From contig NZ_JACHGN010000014.1 in the NCBI RefSeq assembly GCF_014202315.1, positions 273,802 through 337,801 on the forward strand: a DNA stretch of 64,000 nt. The letters are read 5' to 3'. Below are positions 49,583 to 58,249 of this stretch, in pieces. Position 1 is the first letter of the stretch, and each line of letters opens with the position of its first letter. The notes under the pieces are model-generated. The model was given only the letters and a program-made list of their open reading frames with translations. It was not told where the DNA came from and made no database searches. The position numbers and the translations under genes are program-made. The stretch comes from Thermocatellispora tengchongensis (GTDB lineage: Bacteria > Actinomycetota > Actinomycetes > Streptosporangiales > Streptosporangiaceae).

Positions 49583-49597
49583 GGGCGGGCCCGAATC

Positions 49598-49629
49598 CCG
49601 CCGCCGTTGTCCGGCGTCACCGGCGGCGG
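49598..49629. terminator. Hairpin between convergent SecA2 and ATP-grasp genes
   Basis: CCGCCGCCG (49598-49606) and CGGCGGCGG (49621-49629) form a 9-bp stem with a 14-base loop. Confidence 0.5.
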
Positions 49630-49643
49630 ATCGCGCGTGGCGT

Positions 49644-50729
49644 TCAGGTCGCGCATGCCCGCGCCAGCTCCCGTACCTGCGCGGCGTACGTGTCCAGGCC
49701 CTCGGCGCCGCCGCCCGGGAACCCGGTCAGGCCGGGGAGCAGGTCGCCGAACGCGTTCACCTCGGCCACCGCGAAGTCGCGCAGGCCGGTGCCGACCATC
49801 AGGTCCACCCCGGCGCACGGGCTGCCCGGGAAGCAGGCCGCCGCCTCCGCGCACACCTCCAGCGCCCGCTCCCAACCACGAGGGCCGAGCGCGGCGACGA
49901 CCTGGGCGAGGTCACCGCGCCGCCCGCCGAGGTGCAGGTTGGTCATCGGGGCGCGGGACATCCGCACGACGGCGTGCGTGGGCCGCCCGGCCACCACGAC
50001 GACCCGCAGGTCGGCGGGGCCACCGCCGAAGGACATCTTGGGGAACCACTGCTCGACGTGCAGGCCGTCGGGGGCGAGCGCGTCCACGATCGCGGCCACC
50101 TGCCGCTCGTCGGTGTAACGGCGCACCCGCAGTGAGTTGAGCAACCCGTCGGGGGTGACCGCCACCGAGGTGGTGGCCACGATCCGGTCGCCCCCGGTCT
50201 GCAGCGCGATCACCCCGGCGGCGGAGGAGCCGTGCCGGGGCTTGACGAACACCCGCCGCCAGCCCGCCTCGGCCATCGATTCGCGCAGGTCCCGGTAGCC
50301 GGTGACCGGCCGGGGCAGCGCGGGCGGCACCGGCACGCCGGCGGCGGCCAGGCGGGCGTGGCAGCGGGTCTTGTCGAACATGACCGCGATCTCGCCGGTG
50401 TCGCCGTACACCACCGCTCCGGGCGTACGCTCGACGGCCCGGCGCACCCGCTCCAGGGCTTCGGTGAGGCGCCGGTACCACAGCGCGCTGCCGGCGGTTC
50501 TGGCCGGGTCGCCCGGACCGCGCAGCAGCGCGTCGGCCTCGGCGTCCTCGCCCGGCGAGTCGATCCGCACCACCGCGCCCGGCCGGAGCCGCGGCTCGCC
50601 GCCCGCCAGCACCTCCGTCCACGGCACCACCTGCGGCGTGCCCAGCCCCGCTGCCTGCGCAGCGGCGGTGAAGAGGGTGACGCGGCGGTCGCCGGGGGTG
50701 CCGACCACGGCGAGGCGGCCCGGCGTCAT
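49644..50729 (-). CDS. ATP-grasp domain protein (STM4014-like)
   Basis: 361 residues from ATG 50729. The N-terminus RLAVVGTPGDRRVTLF and the following VPWTEVLAGG look like the STM4014 group. The ATP-grasp body has MFDKTRCHARLAAAGVPVPPALP, the Lys-containing VFVKPRHGSSAAGV loop and an ATP/Mg end DFAVAEVNAFGDLLPG with the Glu and Asn. Such enzymes ligate a carboxylate to an amine or hydroxyl via an acyl-phosphate. The start codon overlaps the stop of the 67-residue upstream ORF (ATGA), so the two proteins are coupled. Family name recalled from memory, not verified. Confidence 0.82.
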   Translation of the reverse strand: MTPGRLAVVGTPGDRRVTLFTAAAQAAGLGTPQVVPWTEVLAGGEPRLRPGAVVRIDSPGEDAEADALLRGPGDPARTAGSALWYRRLTEALERVRRAVERTPGAVVYGDTGEIAVMFDKTRCHARLAAAGVPVPPALPRPVTGYRDLRESMAEAGWRRVFVKPRHGSSAAGVIALQTGGDRIVATTSVAVTPDGLLNSLRVRRYTDERQVAAIVDALAPDGLHVEQWFPKMSFGGGPADLRVVVVAGRPTHAVVRMSRAPMTNLHLGGRRGDLAQVVAALGPRGWERALEVCAEAAACFPGSPCAGVDLMVGTGLRDFAVAEVNAFGDLLPGLTGFPGGGAEGLDTYAAQVRELARACAT

Positions 50730-50929
50730 TCGCCGACCACGACGAACGGACGGTCGTCGTCCTTCCTGCCCGACAGCTCGACCCCGGCGCCCGGCAACGC
50801 CGCCCGGACCCGCTCCGCCATCTTCTCGCTCGGATAGTGGTGGTGCAGGTCGAGGCGGCACCCCGCTCCGATCCACACCTCCGGGTACTCCAGCGCCGGG
50901 AACTCGCCGAAGAGATTCCGGTAATCCAC
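50726..50929 (-). CDS. Small protein translationally coupled to the ATP-grasp gene
   Basis: 67 residues from GTG 50929 with GGAG six bases upstream; longer in-frame starts exist but lack a site. The sequence begins VDYRNLFGEFPALEYPEVWIG, contains a Cys followed by LDLHHHYPSEKMAERVRAALPG, and ends DDDRPFVVVGE. I do not recognise a family. It could be a subunit, a carrier or the substrate of the ATP-grasp enzyme. It has several acidic and hydroxylated residues but no evident leader-core split. Confidence 0.6.
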   Translation of the reverse strand: MDYRNLFGEFPALEYPEVWIGAGCRLDLHHHYPSEKMAERVRAALPGAGVELSGRKDDDRPFVVVGE

Positions 50930-51099
50930 GGCAGGCTCCGATCCATGGGTGGGCAGGCGATATGTCGCGGTACTTCTACCAGAGAGGACCGACGAATCGC
51001 GGGCGAACCAGGCGAACCCCGCCCGCCCCCCGATCCGGCCGGAGGCGGCCCCCGCAGTCCGGCCACGGCACCACACCCATCCGGCTACCGTTGCTTCGC

Positions 51100-52020
51100 A
51101 TGACTCACACCGAGATCGAGATCAGCGCGGAGCTGGTGCGGGACCTGCTGCGTGACCAGCACCCCGACCTGGCCGATCGCCGTTTGCGGCTGGGCGCGCG
51201 CGGCTGGGACAACCAGCTCTGGCGGCTCGGTGACGACCTCGCCGTCCGGTTGCCCTGGGCGACGCGGTCTGCCGACGCGCTGCTGCGCAAGGAGCACACC
51301 TGGCTGCCCGCCCTCGCCCCGCGCCTACCGCTGCCGGTTCCCGTCCCGCAGCGCCTCGGCGAGCCCTCGCCGCGGTTTCCGCGCCCCTGGATCGTCACCA
51401 CCTGGGTACCGGGCGCGCCCGCCGACCGCGCCCCCGTCACGCGCGGCGCCGAGGCGGCCGACGCCCTGGCCGCCTTCCTGACCGCTCTCCACCGGCCCGC
51501 CCCCGACCAGGCGCCCGCCGGCCGCGACCGCGGAGGGCCGCTCGCCGGCCACTCCGAGGGGTTCGCCAAGCAGCTCGCCGAGGCCACCGAGCTGGGCCTC
51601 GTCCCCGACCCGGACGCCGTCCGCGCGATCTGGGAAGACGCCGCCGCCGCCCCCGAGTGGGAAGGCCCGGCGCTGTGGATCCACGGCGATCTGCATCCGG
51701 CCAACGTCCTCACCGCGGACGGCGCCATCTGCGGTGTGATCGACTTCGGCGACCTCTGCGCCGGCGACCCGGCCTGCGACCTCGCCGCCGCGTGGATTCT
51801 GCTGCCGGACGGCGCCGCCGACCGCTTCCACGCCGCGTACCGGCCGGCCCCGGACGCCGCGACCCTGCGCCGCGCCCGCGGATGGGCGGTGGGACGCGCC
51901 CTCAGCGGCATCCTCATCGGCGAAGCCGGCCTCCGCGGCCGCCCGGGCGGCAAGGCCACGTGGGGCCCACCCGCCCACGCGTCACTGCGACGCCTCATCG
52001 CGGCCGTCACACGTCCTTGA
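51100..52020 (+). CDS. Aminoglycoside phosphotransferase (APH)-fold kinase
   Basis: 306 residues. The Brenner-type catalytic loop is WIHGDLHPANVL (about 190-201) with Asp and Asn, and the metal motif GVIDFGDLCAGDPACDLA follows. WDNQLWRLGDDLAVRLPW supplies the nucleotide-binding strand with the Arg-Leu-Pro in place of the usual Lys. Members phosphorylate small molecules, including but not limited to aminoglycosides; resistance should not be assumed from sequence alone. ATG 51100 is close to a possible -10 (TACCGT), which would make the message nearly leaderless. Confidence 0.88.
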   Translation: MTHTEIEISAELVRDLLRDQHPDLADRRLRLGARGWDNQLWRLGDDLAVRLPWATRSADALLRKEHTWLPALAPRLPLPVPVPQRLGEPSPRFPRPWIVTTWVPGAPADRAPVTRGAEAADALAAFLTALHRPAPDQAPAGRDRGGPLAGHSEGFAKQLAEATELGLVPDPDAVRAIWEDAAAAPEWEGPALWIHGDLHPANVLTADGAICGVIDFGDLCAGDPACDLAAAWILLPDGAADRFHAAYRPAPDAATLRRARGWAVGRALSGILIGEAGLRGRPGGKATWGPPAHASLRRLIAAVTRP

Positions 52021-52063
52021 CGACGCGCCGCGCCGGCCGTGGCCCGCACCCGGGCGGCGCATG

Positions 52064-53038
52064 TCAGGACGGCATTCCGTAGCGGGCGGCGATGGCGGCG
52101 GCGCGGTCGCGCAGGGAGGTGCGCAACCACTCCGGGGCCAGGGCTTCCGCGTCCGTGGTGAGCTGCCACAGCGCCCATTCGGCGTGCCTCGGATCTTGGA
52201 AGGTCACCTCCAGCCGCAGCCGGCCGTCCGGGTCGGCCTCTTCGGCGCGTACGGCCAGCGCGGTGCCCACCAGTTCCTCCCGCCGCGCCGGGTCCACCCG
52301 TACCAGCACCGTGACCTGGTCGCCGCCGGTCCGGAACCGCGTGCTGCGTTCCCGCCAGGCCCGGTTCAGATCGACCCGGTCCGGTCGCTGTGCGGGTTCG
52401 GCGAGTTCCTCGGCGGCCAAGATGCGCGACAGCCGGTAGGTGCGGTCCTCGCCGGACCTCGTGGCCAGCAGGTAGCCCCGGTCGCGTACGGTGACCAGGC
52501 CGATCGGGTCCACCGTGCGCCAGGTCGGGGTCTGGTCCACGGCCGCGTAGTGGATGCGCAGCTTGTGCCCGGCGAACACCGCCCGCAGGACCTCGGCCAC
52601 TATGGCGTCGGGCACCTCCTCATCGGCCAGCCGCCGCGAGAGAAGGTCGGTCTCCGGGTCGATGAGCAGTCGCTCGGCCGCGCCGGCCGCGGTGTCGCGA
52701 TAGCTCTCGGGTAGCGCGTCGATCACCTTGAGCATCGCCGAGGCGAGCGCCGAGCCGAGGCCGAACGCCTGGGCGCCGCGCCGCGATCCGGCGACCAGCA
52801 GGGCGAGGGCCTCGTCGTGGTTCAGACCGGTGAGCTCGGTCCGGAAACCGGGCAACAACGCGAACCCGCCGTTCCGGCCGCGTTCGGCGTAGACCGGGAC
52901 GCCGGCCGCGGACAGCGCCTCGATGTCGCGCAGCACGGTGCGGGTGGACACCTCCAGCTCGCGCGCCAGCGCGGTCGCGGACAGCCGGCCGTGCTGCCGT
53001 AGCAGCAGCACCAGCGAGACCAACCGGTCGGCGCGCAT
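52064..53038 (-). CDS. WYL-domain transcriptional regulator
   Basis: 324 residues. The N-terminal HTH_11: LVSLVLLLRQHGRLSATALARELEVSTRTVLRDIEALSAAGVPVYAERGRNGGFALLPGF. The WYL domain includes HKLRIHYAAVDQTPTWRTVDPIGLVTVRDRGYLLATRSGEDRTYRLSRI, where the usual W-Y-L triad reads RGYLLA. The C-terminal WCX extension follows. Such regulators bind nucleotides or small ligands. The divergent target is a RidA-family gene, and a palindrome lies between them. Confidence 0.9.
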   Translation of the reverse strand: MRADRLVSLVLLLRQHGRLSATALARELEVSTRTVLRDIEALSAAGVPVYAERGRNGGFALLPGFRTELTGLNHDEALALLVAGSRRGAQAFGLGSALASAMLKVIDALPESYRDTAAGAAERLLIDPETDLLSRRLADEEVPDAIVAEVLRAVFAGHKLRIHYAAVDQTPTWRTVDPIGLVTVRDRGYLLATRSGEDRTYRLSRILAAEELAEPAQRPDRVDLNRAWRERSTRFRTGGDQVTVLVRVDPARREELVGTALAVRAEEADPDGRLRLEVTFQDPRHAEWALWQLTTDAEALAPEWLRTSLRDRAAAIAARYGMPS

Positions 53039-53059
53039 ACGAAAAACGCTACCGGAATA

Positions 53060-53078
53060 CACGACACAGGATGTCGTG
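53060..53078. promoter_or_regulatory. Candidate WYL operator
   Basis: CACGACA-CAGGA-TGTCGTG is a perfect 7-bp-arm inverted repeat between the divergent WYL and RidA genes. Confidence 0.75.
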
Positions 53079-53155
53079 ATTCGCCTGCGAGGCTGATCAC
53101 CACAAGGACGGCGGCTACTGAGCCGACCGGGCGTACCGAATCGAACGGAGCTGAT

Positions 53156-53557
53156 GTGGCGATGGAGCGAACGGCGGTCAACCCGTGGGCGTGGTCGGTG
53201 GAGCTGGGGTACAACCAGGGTGAGATCGTCTCCGGGCACACCCGGACCCTGTACTGCGCCGGGCAGACCGCGATGAGCGGCGACGGCAAGCCCCAGCACG
53301 CCGACGACATGGCGGCGCAGCTGGCGCTGAGCCTGGACAACCTGGAGGCCGTGCTCGGCGAGGCCGGCATGTCCCTGGCGAACCTCGTCCGGCTCAACGT
53401 CTACACCACCGACGTCGATCGGCTCTTCGAGCACTACGGCGTGCTGGCGTCGCGGCTGGGCGCCGCCGGTGTGGCGCCGTCCACCACGATGCTCGGGGTG
53501 ACGCGGCTGGCGATCCCCACCCTGATGGTCGAGCTTGAGGGGACCGCCGTCGCGTGA
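53156..53557 (+). CDS. RidA (YjgF/YER057c) family protein
   Basis: 133 residues. The family pattern is evident: TRTLYCAGQTAMSGDGKPQHADDMAAQLALSLDNLEAVLGEAGMSLANLVRLNVYTTD, then VAPSTTMLGVTRLAIPTLMVELEGTAV. The catalytic Arg of canonical RidA, usually in the SxRxxxxV motif, appears as the Thr-Arg-Leu stretch VTRLAIP, so imine deaminase activity is possible but not certain. GTG 53156 has GGAG five bases upstream. Confidence 0.9.
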   Translation: MAMERTAVNPWAWSVELGYNQGEIVSGHTRTLYCAGQTAMSGDGKPQHADDMAAQLALSLDNLEAVLGEAGMSLANLVRLNVYTTDVDRLFEHYGVLASRLGAAGVAPSTTMLGVTRLAIPTLMVELEGTAVA

Positions 53558-53631
53558 CGCGGCCTCGCCGCCTCCGGCAGGGCCGCCGGGGGCGGCACGA
53601 GCGGCCACCGGCGAACTCGCCCGTGGCCGGC

Positions 53632-54069
53632 TCACGCCCTTGACCGTGAGATCACCTTTCCCGCCAGGACGTCGTGCACGGTGAACCGGCTGAGCTCGTC
53701 CGCGACGGCGTCCGCGACGGCGCGGTCGAGGACGGCCAGCGACTCCTGCACGCCGCGGCCGACCTCGCACGACGGGTTGGGACCATGCAGCCCGAGCACC
53801 GGGTCCTCCCCCTGGAGCAGCCGCCAGACCTCGGCGAGCGTGATGTCGCCGGCGGGGACGGCCAGCTCCCACCCGCCGTGCACGCCGGGACGCGACCGCA
53901 GCAGCCCGGCCGCCCGCAGCGGGCCGAGCACCCGGCGTACGTGCACGGGGTTGACATTCGTGCTCGCCGACAGCTCATCGGAGCTGACGGGACGCTCACC
54001 GGCCACGCCCGCGAGGTACGTCAGCACGTGCACGGCGACCGCGAACCTGGTGTTGGTCGATCGGGCCAT
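53632..54069 (-). CDS. Rrf2 family transcriptional regulator (cluster-free type)
   Basis: 145 residues. Rrf2 winged helix: TRFAVAVHVLTYLAG, SSDELSASTNVNPVHVRRVLGPLRAAGLLRSRPGVHGGWELAVPAGDITLAEVWRLLQG. The Fe-S cysteines of IscR/NsrR are absent except for one Cys in NPSCEVG, so this resembles the YwnA/QorR-like group that controls NAD(P)-dependent quinone or electrophile reductases, consistent with the divergent NmrA-like gene. Confidence 0.9.
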   Translation of the reverse strand: MARSTNTRFAVAVHVLTYLAGVAGERPVSSDELSASTNVNPVHVRRVLGPLRAAGLLRSRPGVHGGWELAVPAGDITLAEVWRLLQGEDPVLGLHGPNPSCEVGRGVQESLAVLDRAVADAVADELSRFTVHDVLAGKVISRSRA

Positions 54070-54087
54070 GACGCCATCTTGTCATAT

Positions 54088-54139
54088 CGCAACCATCACA
54101 GCTACAGTTCTGGGCGCAACCGCAATCTTTATGGTTACG
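54088..54139. promoter_or_regulatory. Repeated CGCAACC / GGTTACG sites between Rrf2 and NmrA-like genes
   Basis: CGCAACCAT (54088-54096), CGCAACC (54115-54121; 27 bp on) and the inverted ATGGTTACG (54131-54139) fill the divergent promoter region and are candidate Rrf2-regulator sites. Confidence 0.45.
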
Positions 54140-54151
54140 AATAGGACGAAG

Positions 54152-55015
54152 ATGACCGTCGCCATCACCGGAGCCTCCGGCCCGCTGGGCCGCAGCACCG
54201 CCGACCACCTGCTTCGACTCGCCGGCCCGACCGAGGTCGTGCTCGCCACCCGGCGCCCGGACGCGCTCGCCGACCTCGCCGCACGCGGCGCCGGCGTACG
54301 GCGAGTCGACTTCACCGAACCGGGCACGTTCGCCACCGCGTTCGCGGGCGTCGACCGGCTGCTGATCATCTCCACCGACGCCATCGGCGCCCGCCTCGAC
54401 CAGCACCGCGCCGCCATCGAGGGCGCGGCCGCGGCCGGTGTCCGGCACATCGTCTACACCTCCGTCCCGGAACCGGTGCCCGCCAACCCCGCACTGGTCG
54501 TCGCCGACCACGCCGGCACCGAACAGGCGCTGTACGACAGCGGCCTGACGTGGACGGTGCTCCGCAACAACCTGTACGCGCACATGCAGATCCCCGTCAT
54601 CGAACAGGCGATCACGTCCGGACGCCTCGTGACCAACGGCGGAGACGGCGCCACCGCCTACGTGACCCGCGAGGACTGCGCCGCGGTGGCGGCGGCGGTG
54701 CTGACCCAGGACGGGCACGAGGACCGCGTGTACGACGTCACCGGCCCGGAGGCGCTCACCGCCGCCGACCTCGCGGCACTCGCCGGAGAGGTCGGCGGTC
54801 GCCCCGTCGAGCCGGTCGCCCTCGACGACGACGCCATGGCGGCGGGCCTGCGGGCCGCCGGGGCGCCGGAGGAGGCGGCGGAACTGGTGGTGTCGTTCGG
54901 CGCGGCGACGCGCCTCGGCTTCCTCGCGCACGTCAGCTCGACGGTCGCCGACCTCACCGGACGTCCGGCCACGCCCTTGGCGGACCTCCTCCGGACCGTG
55001 CTGCCGGCGCGATGA
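54152..55015 (+). CDS. NmrA/QorB-like NAD(P)-binding protein
   Basis: 287 residues. The Rossmann motif TGASGPLGRSTADHLL (about 6-21) and the later VVLATRRPDALADLAARGAGVRRVDFTEPGTFATAF show an atypical SDR of the NmrA/QorB type; the usual YxxxK is absent, and TSVPEPV replaces it. LTWTVLRNNLYAHM is characteristic of QorB-like quinone reductases. It probably reduces quinones or acts as redox sensor. The MFS gene overlaps its stop by four bases (ATGA). ATG 54131 is an alternative start. Confidence 0.85.
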   Translation: MTVAITGASGPLGRSTADHLLRLAGPTEVVLATRRPDALADLAARGAGVRRVDFTEPGTFATAFAGVDRLLIISTDAIGARLDQHRAAIEGAAAAGVRHIVYTSVPEPVPANPALVVADHAGTEQALYDSGLTWTVLRNNLYAHMQIPVIEQAITSGRLVTNGGDGATAYVTREDCAAVAAAVLTQDGHEDRVYDVTGPEALTAADLAALAGEVGGRPVEPVALDDDAMAAGLRAAGAPEEAAELVVSFGAATRLGFLAHVSSTVADLTGRPATPLADLLRTVLPAR

Positions 55016-56286
55016 CGGCTGACGGCCGCACCCGGGACAGGTCCCCGGCACTGCTGCTCGGGGCCCTCGTCGCACTCGCACCGCTGTCCATCGACGCCTA
55101 CCTGCCCGCTCTGCCCCGGCTCGCCGGCGACCTGGACGCCGCCCCGTCGGCGGTCCAGCTCACCGTGACCGCGTGCCTGGTCGGGCTGGCCTGCGGTCAG
55201 CTACTGGCCGGGCCGCTCAGCGACGCGTGGGGCAGGCGGCGTCCGCTGCTGATCGGGCTCGGCGTCCACACGGTGGCGGGCCTGCTCTGCGCCGTCGCGC
55301 CGGACGCGGCGAGCCTGGTCGTGTTCCGGGCGCTGCAGGGCATGGGCGGCGCCTTCGGGCTGGTCATCGCCTACGCGTGCGTCCGCGACCGCTACACCGG
55401 GACGGCGGCGGCCCGCGTCTTCTCGTCGCTGATGCTCGTGAGCGGGCTCGCTCCGGTGCTCGCACCGCTCGCGGGCGCCCAGGTGCTGCGCTTCGGGGAC
55501 TGGCGCACCGTGTTCCTCGGGCTCGCGCTACTTTCCGGCGTGACTCTCGCCGGATGCGCCGTCGCGCTGCCCGAGAGCCTTCCTCCCGAGCGGCGCCGCA
55601 GAGCGGCGGGGGTGGCGTACCCCGCCCTGCTTCGGGACCGGGCGCTGCTCGGGTACGCGCTCGCCAACGCGCTGGTGTTCGGGGCGATGTTCGTCTACAT
55701 CGCCGGTTCGCCGTTCGTGCTCCAGCAGATCCACGGCCTGTCCCCGCAGCAGTACGGCGTGGTCTTCGCCGTCAACGCGTTCGGGCTCGTCGCCGCGACC
55801 CACGTCAACGGCAGGCTGGTACGCCGCTTCCACCCGCGGAAGCTGCTCGGCGCGGGGGTCGCCGGCTCGGCGGCGGGCGGGGCCGCGCTCCTCGTGGTCG
55901 TGCTCGCCGACGCGGGCCTGTGGCCGCTGCTGACGGCTCTGCTCATCGTGGTCACGAGCGTGGGCCTGGTGCTGCCGAACGCGCCGGCCCTCGCCCTGCA
56001 CGACCACGGCGCGCACGCCGGGGCCGCCGCGGCGTTGCTCGGCTTCGCCCAGTTCTTCGTCGGCGGCCTGGCCGCCCCGCTCGCCGGGGCCGACGGCGCC
56101 GGCAGCGCGCTGCCCATGGCCGTGGCCGTCGCCGTGCTCGGGCTCGCGGCGGCCCTCACCTTCCTCATGCTTCGCCGACGGAGAACCGGTCCCAGCCGCA
56201 CCCGCAGGCTGACGAGCGACGATCAGGAGGTCCAGGAGATGCCGTGGCGGCGCAGCCACTCGATGTCCAGGGGGCTGGGCTCCTGA
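55012..56286 (+). CDS. Bcr/CflA-type MFS drug transporter
   Basis: 424 residues with 12 predicted helices. The Bcr/CflA features are LGALVALAPLSIDAYLPALPRLAGDLDA at the N-terminus, LLAGPLSDAWGRRRPLLIGL (MFS motif A) in loop 2-3, and AYACVRDRYTGTAAARVFSSLMLVSGLAPVLAPLAGAQVL. It is coupled to the NmrA-like gene by ATGA, so an efflux role linked to an electrophile or quinone response under the Rrf2 regulator is plausible. The 45-residue tail is cytoplasmic and overlaps the convergent small gene by 64 bases. Confidence 0.9.
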   Translation: MTADGRTRDRSPALLLGALVALAPLSIDAYLPALPRLAGDLDAAPSAVQLTVTACLVGLACGQLLAGPLSDAWGRRRPLLIGLGVHTVAGLLCAVAPDAASLVVFRALQGMGGAFGLVIAYACVRDRYTGTAAARVFSSLMLVSGLAPVLAPLAGAQVLRFGDWRTVFLGLALLSGVTLAGCAVALPESLPPERRRRAAGVAYPALLRDRALLGYALANALVFGAMFVYIAGSPFVLQQIHGLSPQQYGVVFAVNAFGLVAATHVNGRLVRRFHPRKLLGAGVAGSAAGGAALLVVVLADAGLWPLLTALLIVVTSVGLVLPNAPALALHDHGAHAGAAAALLGFAQFFVGGLAAPLAGADGAGSALPMAVAVAVLGLAAALTFLMLRRRRTGPSRTRRLTSDDQEVQEMPWRRSHSMSRGLGS

Positions 56287-56483
56287 CGCTTCGGCGTGGC
56301 GGCCTTGCGTACGCCGCCCTTGCCGCCGAAGTGGGCGAGCAGGTCGTTGCCGGGCTCCAGGACCACCTTGGCGAACTGGGGTTCCCAGCGGATGATCAGG
56401 CGCCGCCCGCACTCGGGGCAGTACCACTCCTCGCCGCCCGTGGCCGCAGCGTCCACCATGATCATCACGTGTGTTCCGCTCAT
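56223..56483 (-). CDS. Small protein with one CPxCG zinc-knuckle motif
   Basis: 86 residues from ATG 56483 (AGGGGG upstream). WYCPECGRRLIIRWEPQFAKVVLEPGNDLLAHFGGKGG has a single CxxC pair; a second pair for a full zinc ribbon is missing, so metal binding would need a dimer. The end SPLDIEWLRRHGISW is conserved-looking. No family recognised. It is convergent with the MFS gene, and the ABC ATPase gene lies 96 bases further on the same strand. Confidence 0.65.
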   Translation of the reverse strand: MSGTHVMIMVDAAATGGEEWYCPECGRRLIIRWEPQFAKVVLEPGNDLLAHFGGKGGVRKAATPKRQEPSPLDIEWLRRHGISWTS

Positions 56484-56578
56484 CTGGCACCCCCTCGCCT
56501 CGGGCCCGCCTCTTGGCGCGGGGGTACCCAAGTTGGACGCACGTATGTGGTCAAAGTGGCGATATATCCGTCACCTGG

Positions 56579-58114
56579 TCACGGGGCGGGCTGCGGGGTG
56601 GCCGCCATGGCGGCCATGATGCCCTCCTCCGTGACCTCGGGGCCGACCAGTTCGCCGGTGATCGCGCCGTCGTGCAGGACCACCACGCGGTCGCAGTTCT
56701 CCACCAGCTCGGAGATGTCGGAGGAGATGAGCAGGACGGCCAGGCCGTCCACCGCCAGGTCGTCGATGAGCGACTGCATCTCGCCCTTGGCGGCCACGTC
56801 CACGCCCCGGGTGGGCTCGTCCAGCAGCAGGATCTTGGGGTTCATGGCCAGCCAGCGGGCCAGCAGGACCTTCTGCTGGTTGCCGCCGGACAACTCGGCG
56901 ACCGGCTGGCGGGGCGAGACGGCCTTGATGCCGAGCCGGCGCATGAAGGTGGCCACGACGCGGTCCACCCTGGCGTCGGAGACGATGCCGGCGCGCGACA
57001 GGCGGGGCAGGGCGGCCAGGGCGATGTTGTCGCGGATCGACAGGCCGGGCACGATGCCCTCGGTGGTCCGGTTCTCCGGGACCAGGCCCACGCCGGCCCG
57101 GATCGCGCCCTTGATCGACCACTTGCGCAGCGGCGCTCCGGCGACGATGACCTGACCGGCGTCCACCGGCATCGCGCCGGCGATGGCGCGGGCGGTCTCG
57201 CTGCGGCCGGCGCCGAGCAGGCCGCCGAGGCCCAGGACCTCGCCCTGGCGGATGGCGATGGACACGCCGGAGAGCACGTGCCGCCGGGTGAGGCCGGTGG
57301 CCTCCAGGATCGGCAGGTCGGCGGGGACGTCCGCGGGGCCGGCGGGCTCGGGGGCGGGCTCGTCGGCGCGGGGGTGGTAGGGGCGGCCGACCATGAGCGA
57401 GACGAGGCGCACCCGGTCCAGGCCGGGCAGCGGGCCGGTGTGCACCACCTTGCCGTCGCGGAGCACGGTGACCCGGTCGCAGATGCGGTAGATCTCCTCC
57501 AGCCGGTGGCTGACGTAGATCACCGAGCGGCCCTCGCCGCGCAGCCGGTCGATCGCGCCGAACAGGACGTCCATCTCGGCGGGTTCGAGCGAGGACGTCG
57601 GCTCGTCCATGATCACGACCCGGGCGTCGGCGGAGGCGGCGCGCGCCAGGGCGACCATCTGCTGCGCCCCCGCCCCGAGCGAGCCGAGCGGACGGCGTAC
57701 GTCCACCTCCATCCCGTACGCGGCCAGGATCTCGGCCGCGCGGGCGTGCATGCGGGCGAAGTCGATCAGCCCGAACCGGGTACGCGGCTCGCGGCCGAGG
57801 AACAGGTTCCGCGCCACGCTCATCAGCGGCACCAGGTTGCTCTCCTGGTGGATGGTCGCGATCCCCGCCCGCCTGGCCTCGCCCGGGGAGGCGAAGCCGC
57901 GGCGCCGCTCGCCGAGGTAGCGCAACTCGCCGCCGTCGGGCTGGTGCACCCCGGACAGCAGCTTGACCAGGGTGGACTTGCCGGCGCCGTTGCCGCCGAC
58001 AAGGGCGTGCACCTCGCCCGCGGCCAGGGTGAAGGAGACGTGGTCCAGCGCGCGCACGCCCTGGAAGCTCTTGAGTATGCCTGCGGCTTGGAGAACCGTG
58101 CTGCCCGTCGTCAC
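56579..58114 (-). CDS. Sugar ABC transporter ATP-binding protein, RbsA/MglA/YtfR type
   Basis: 511 residues from GTG 58114 (GGGAGG six bases upstream; ATG 58120 would abut the site). Two ABC domains are fused: the first with Walker A GGNGAGKST, an altered signature LGAGAQQ, and MDEPTSSLEPAE; the second with a degenerate Walker A GLLGAGRSE, intact signature LSGGNQQKV and LDEPTRGVD. This is the normal asymmetric pattern of carbohydrate CUT2 ATPases, which power uptake of pentoses or galactofuranose-like sugars. No permease gene is adjacent. The DeoR regulator lies upstream, and a matching binding lipoprotein lies at 62001. Confidence 0.92.
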   Translation of the reverse strand: MTTGSTVLQAAGILKSFQGVRALDHVSFTLAAGEVHALVGGNGAGKSTLVKLLSGVHQPDGGELRYLGERRRGFASPGEARRAGIATIHQESNLVPLMSVARNLFLGREPRTRFGLIDFARMHARAAEILAAYGMEVDVRRPLGSLGAGAQQMVALARAASADARVVIMDEPTSSLEPAEMDVLFGAIDRLRGEGRSVIYVSHRLEEIYRICDRVTVLRDGKVVHTGPLPGLDRVRLVSLMVGRPYHPRADEPAPEPAGPADVPADLPILEATGLTRRHVLSGVSIAIRQGEVLGLGGLLGAGRSETARAIAGAMPVDAGQVIVAGAPLRKWSIKGAIRAGVGLVPENRTTEGIVPGLSIRDNIALAALPRLSRAGIVSDARVDRVVATFMRRLGIKAVSPRQPVAELSGGNQQKVLLARWLAMNPKILLLDEPTRGVDVAAKGEMQSLIDDLAVDGLAVLLISSDISELVENCDRVVVLHDGAITGELVGPEVTEEGIMAAMAATPQPAP

Positions 58115-58182
58115 AAGCATCCTCCCGTACCGACCTTCCTAGGCGAGAGGAGACGCCTCGATGAGATGATGGTGATCCCGCT

Positions 58183-58195
58183 AGGAAACAATCCC
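58183..58195. promoter_or_regulatory. Candidate DeoR site 1
   Basis: AGGAAACAATCCC (58183-58195) upstream of the ABC ATPase gene shares AGGAAACA with 59098-59105 upstream of the DeoR gene. The 135-base gap 58115-58249 also contains an AGGCG...CGCCT inverted repeat (58141-58157). Confidence 0.4.
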
Positions 58196-58249
58196 GTAAC
58201 AGAACAGGCGTGATCCTGTCACAGGTGATCGGAAATCGTCACTCTCCGG

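Noticed and set aside
51100..52020. Aminoglycoside resistance gene
   Set aside because: The APH fold is clear, but sequence alone does not show an aminoglycoside substrate, and the family is functionally broad.
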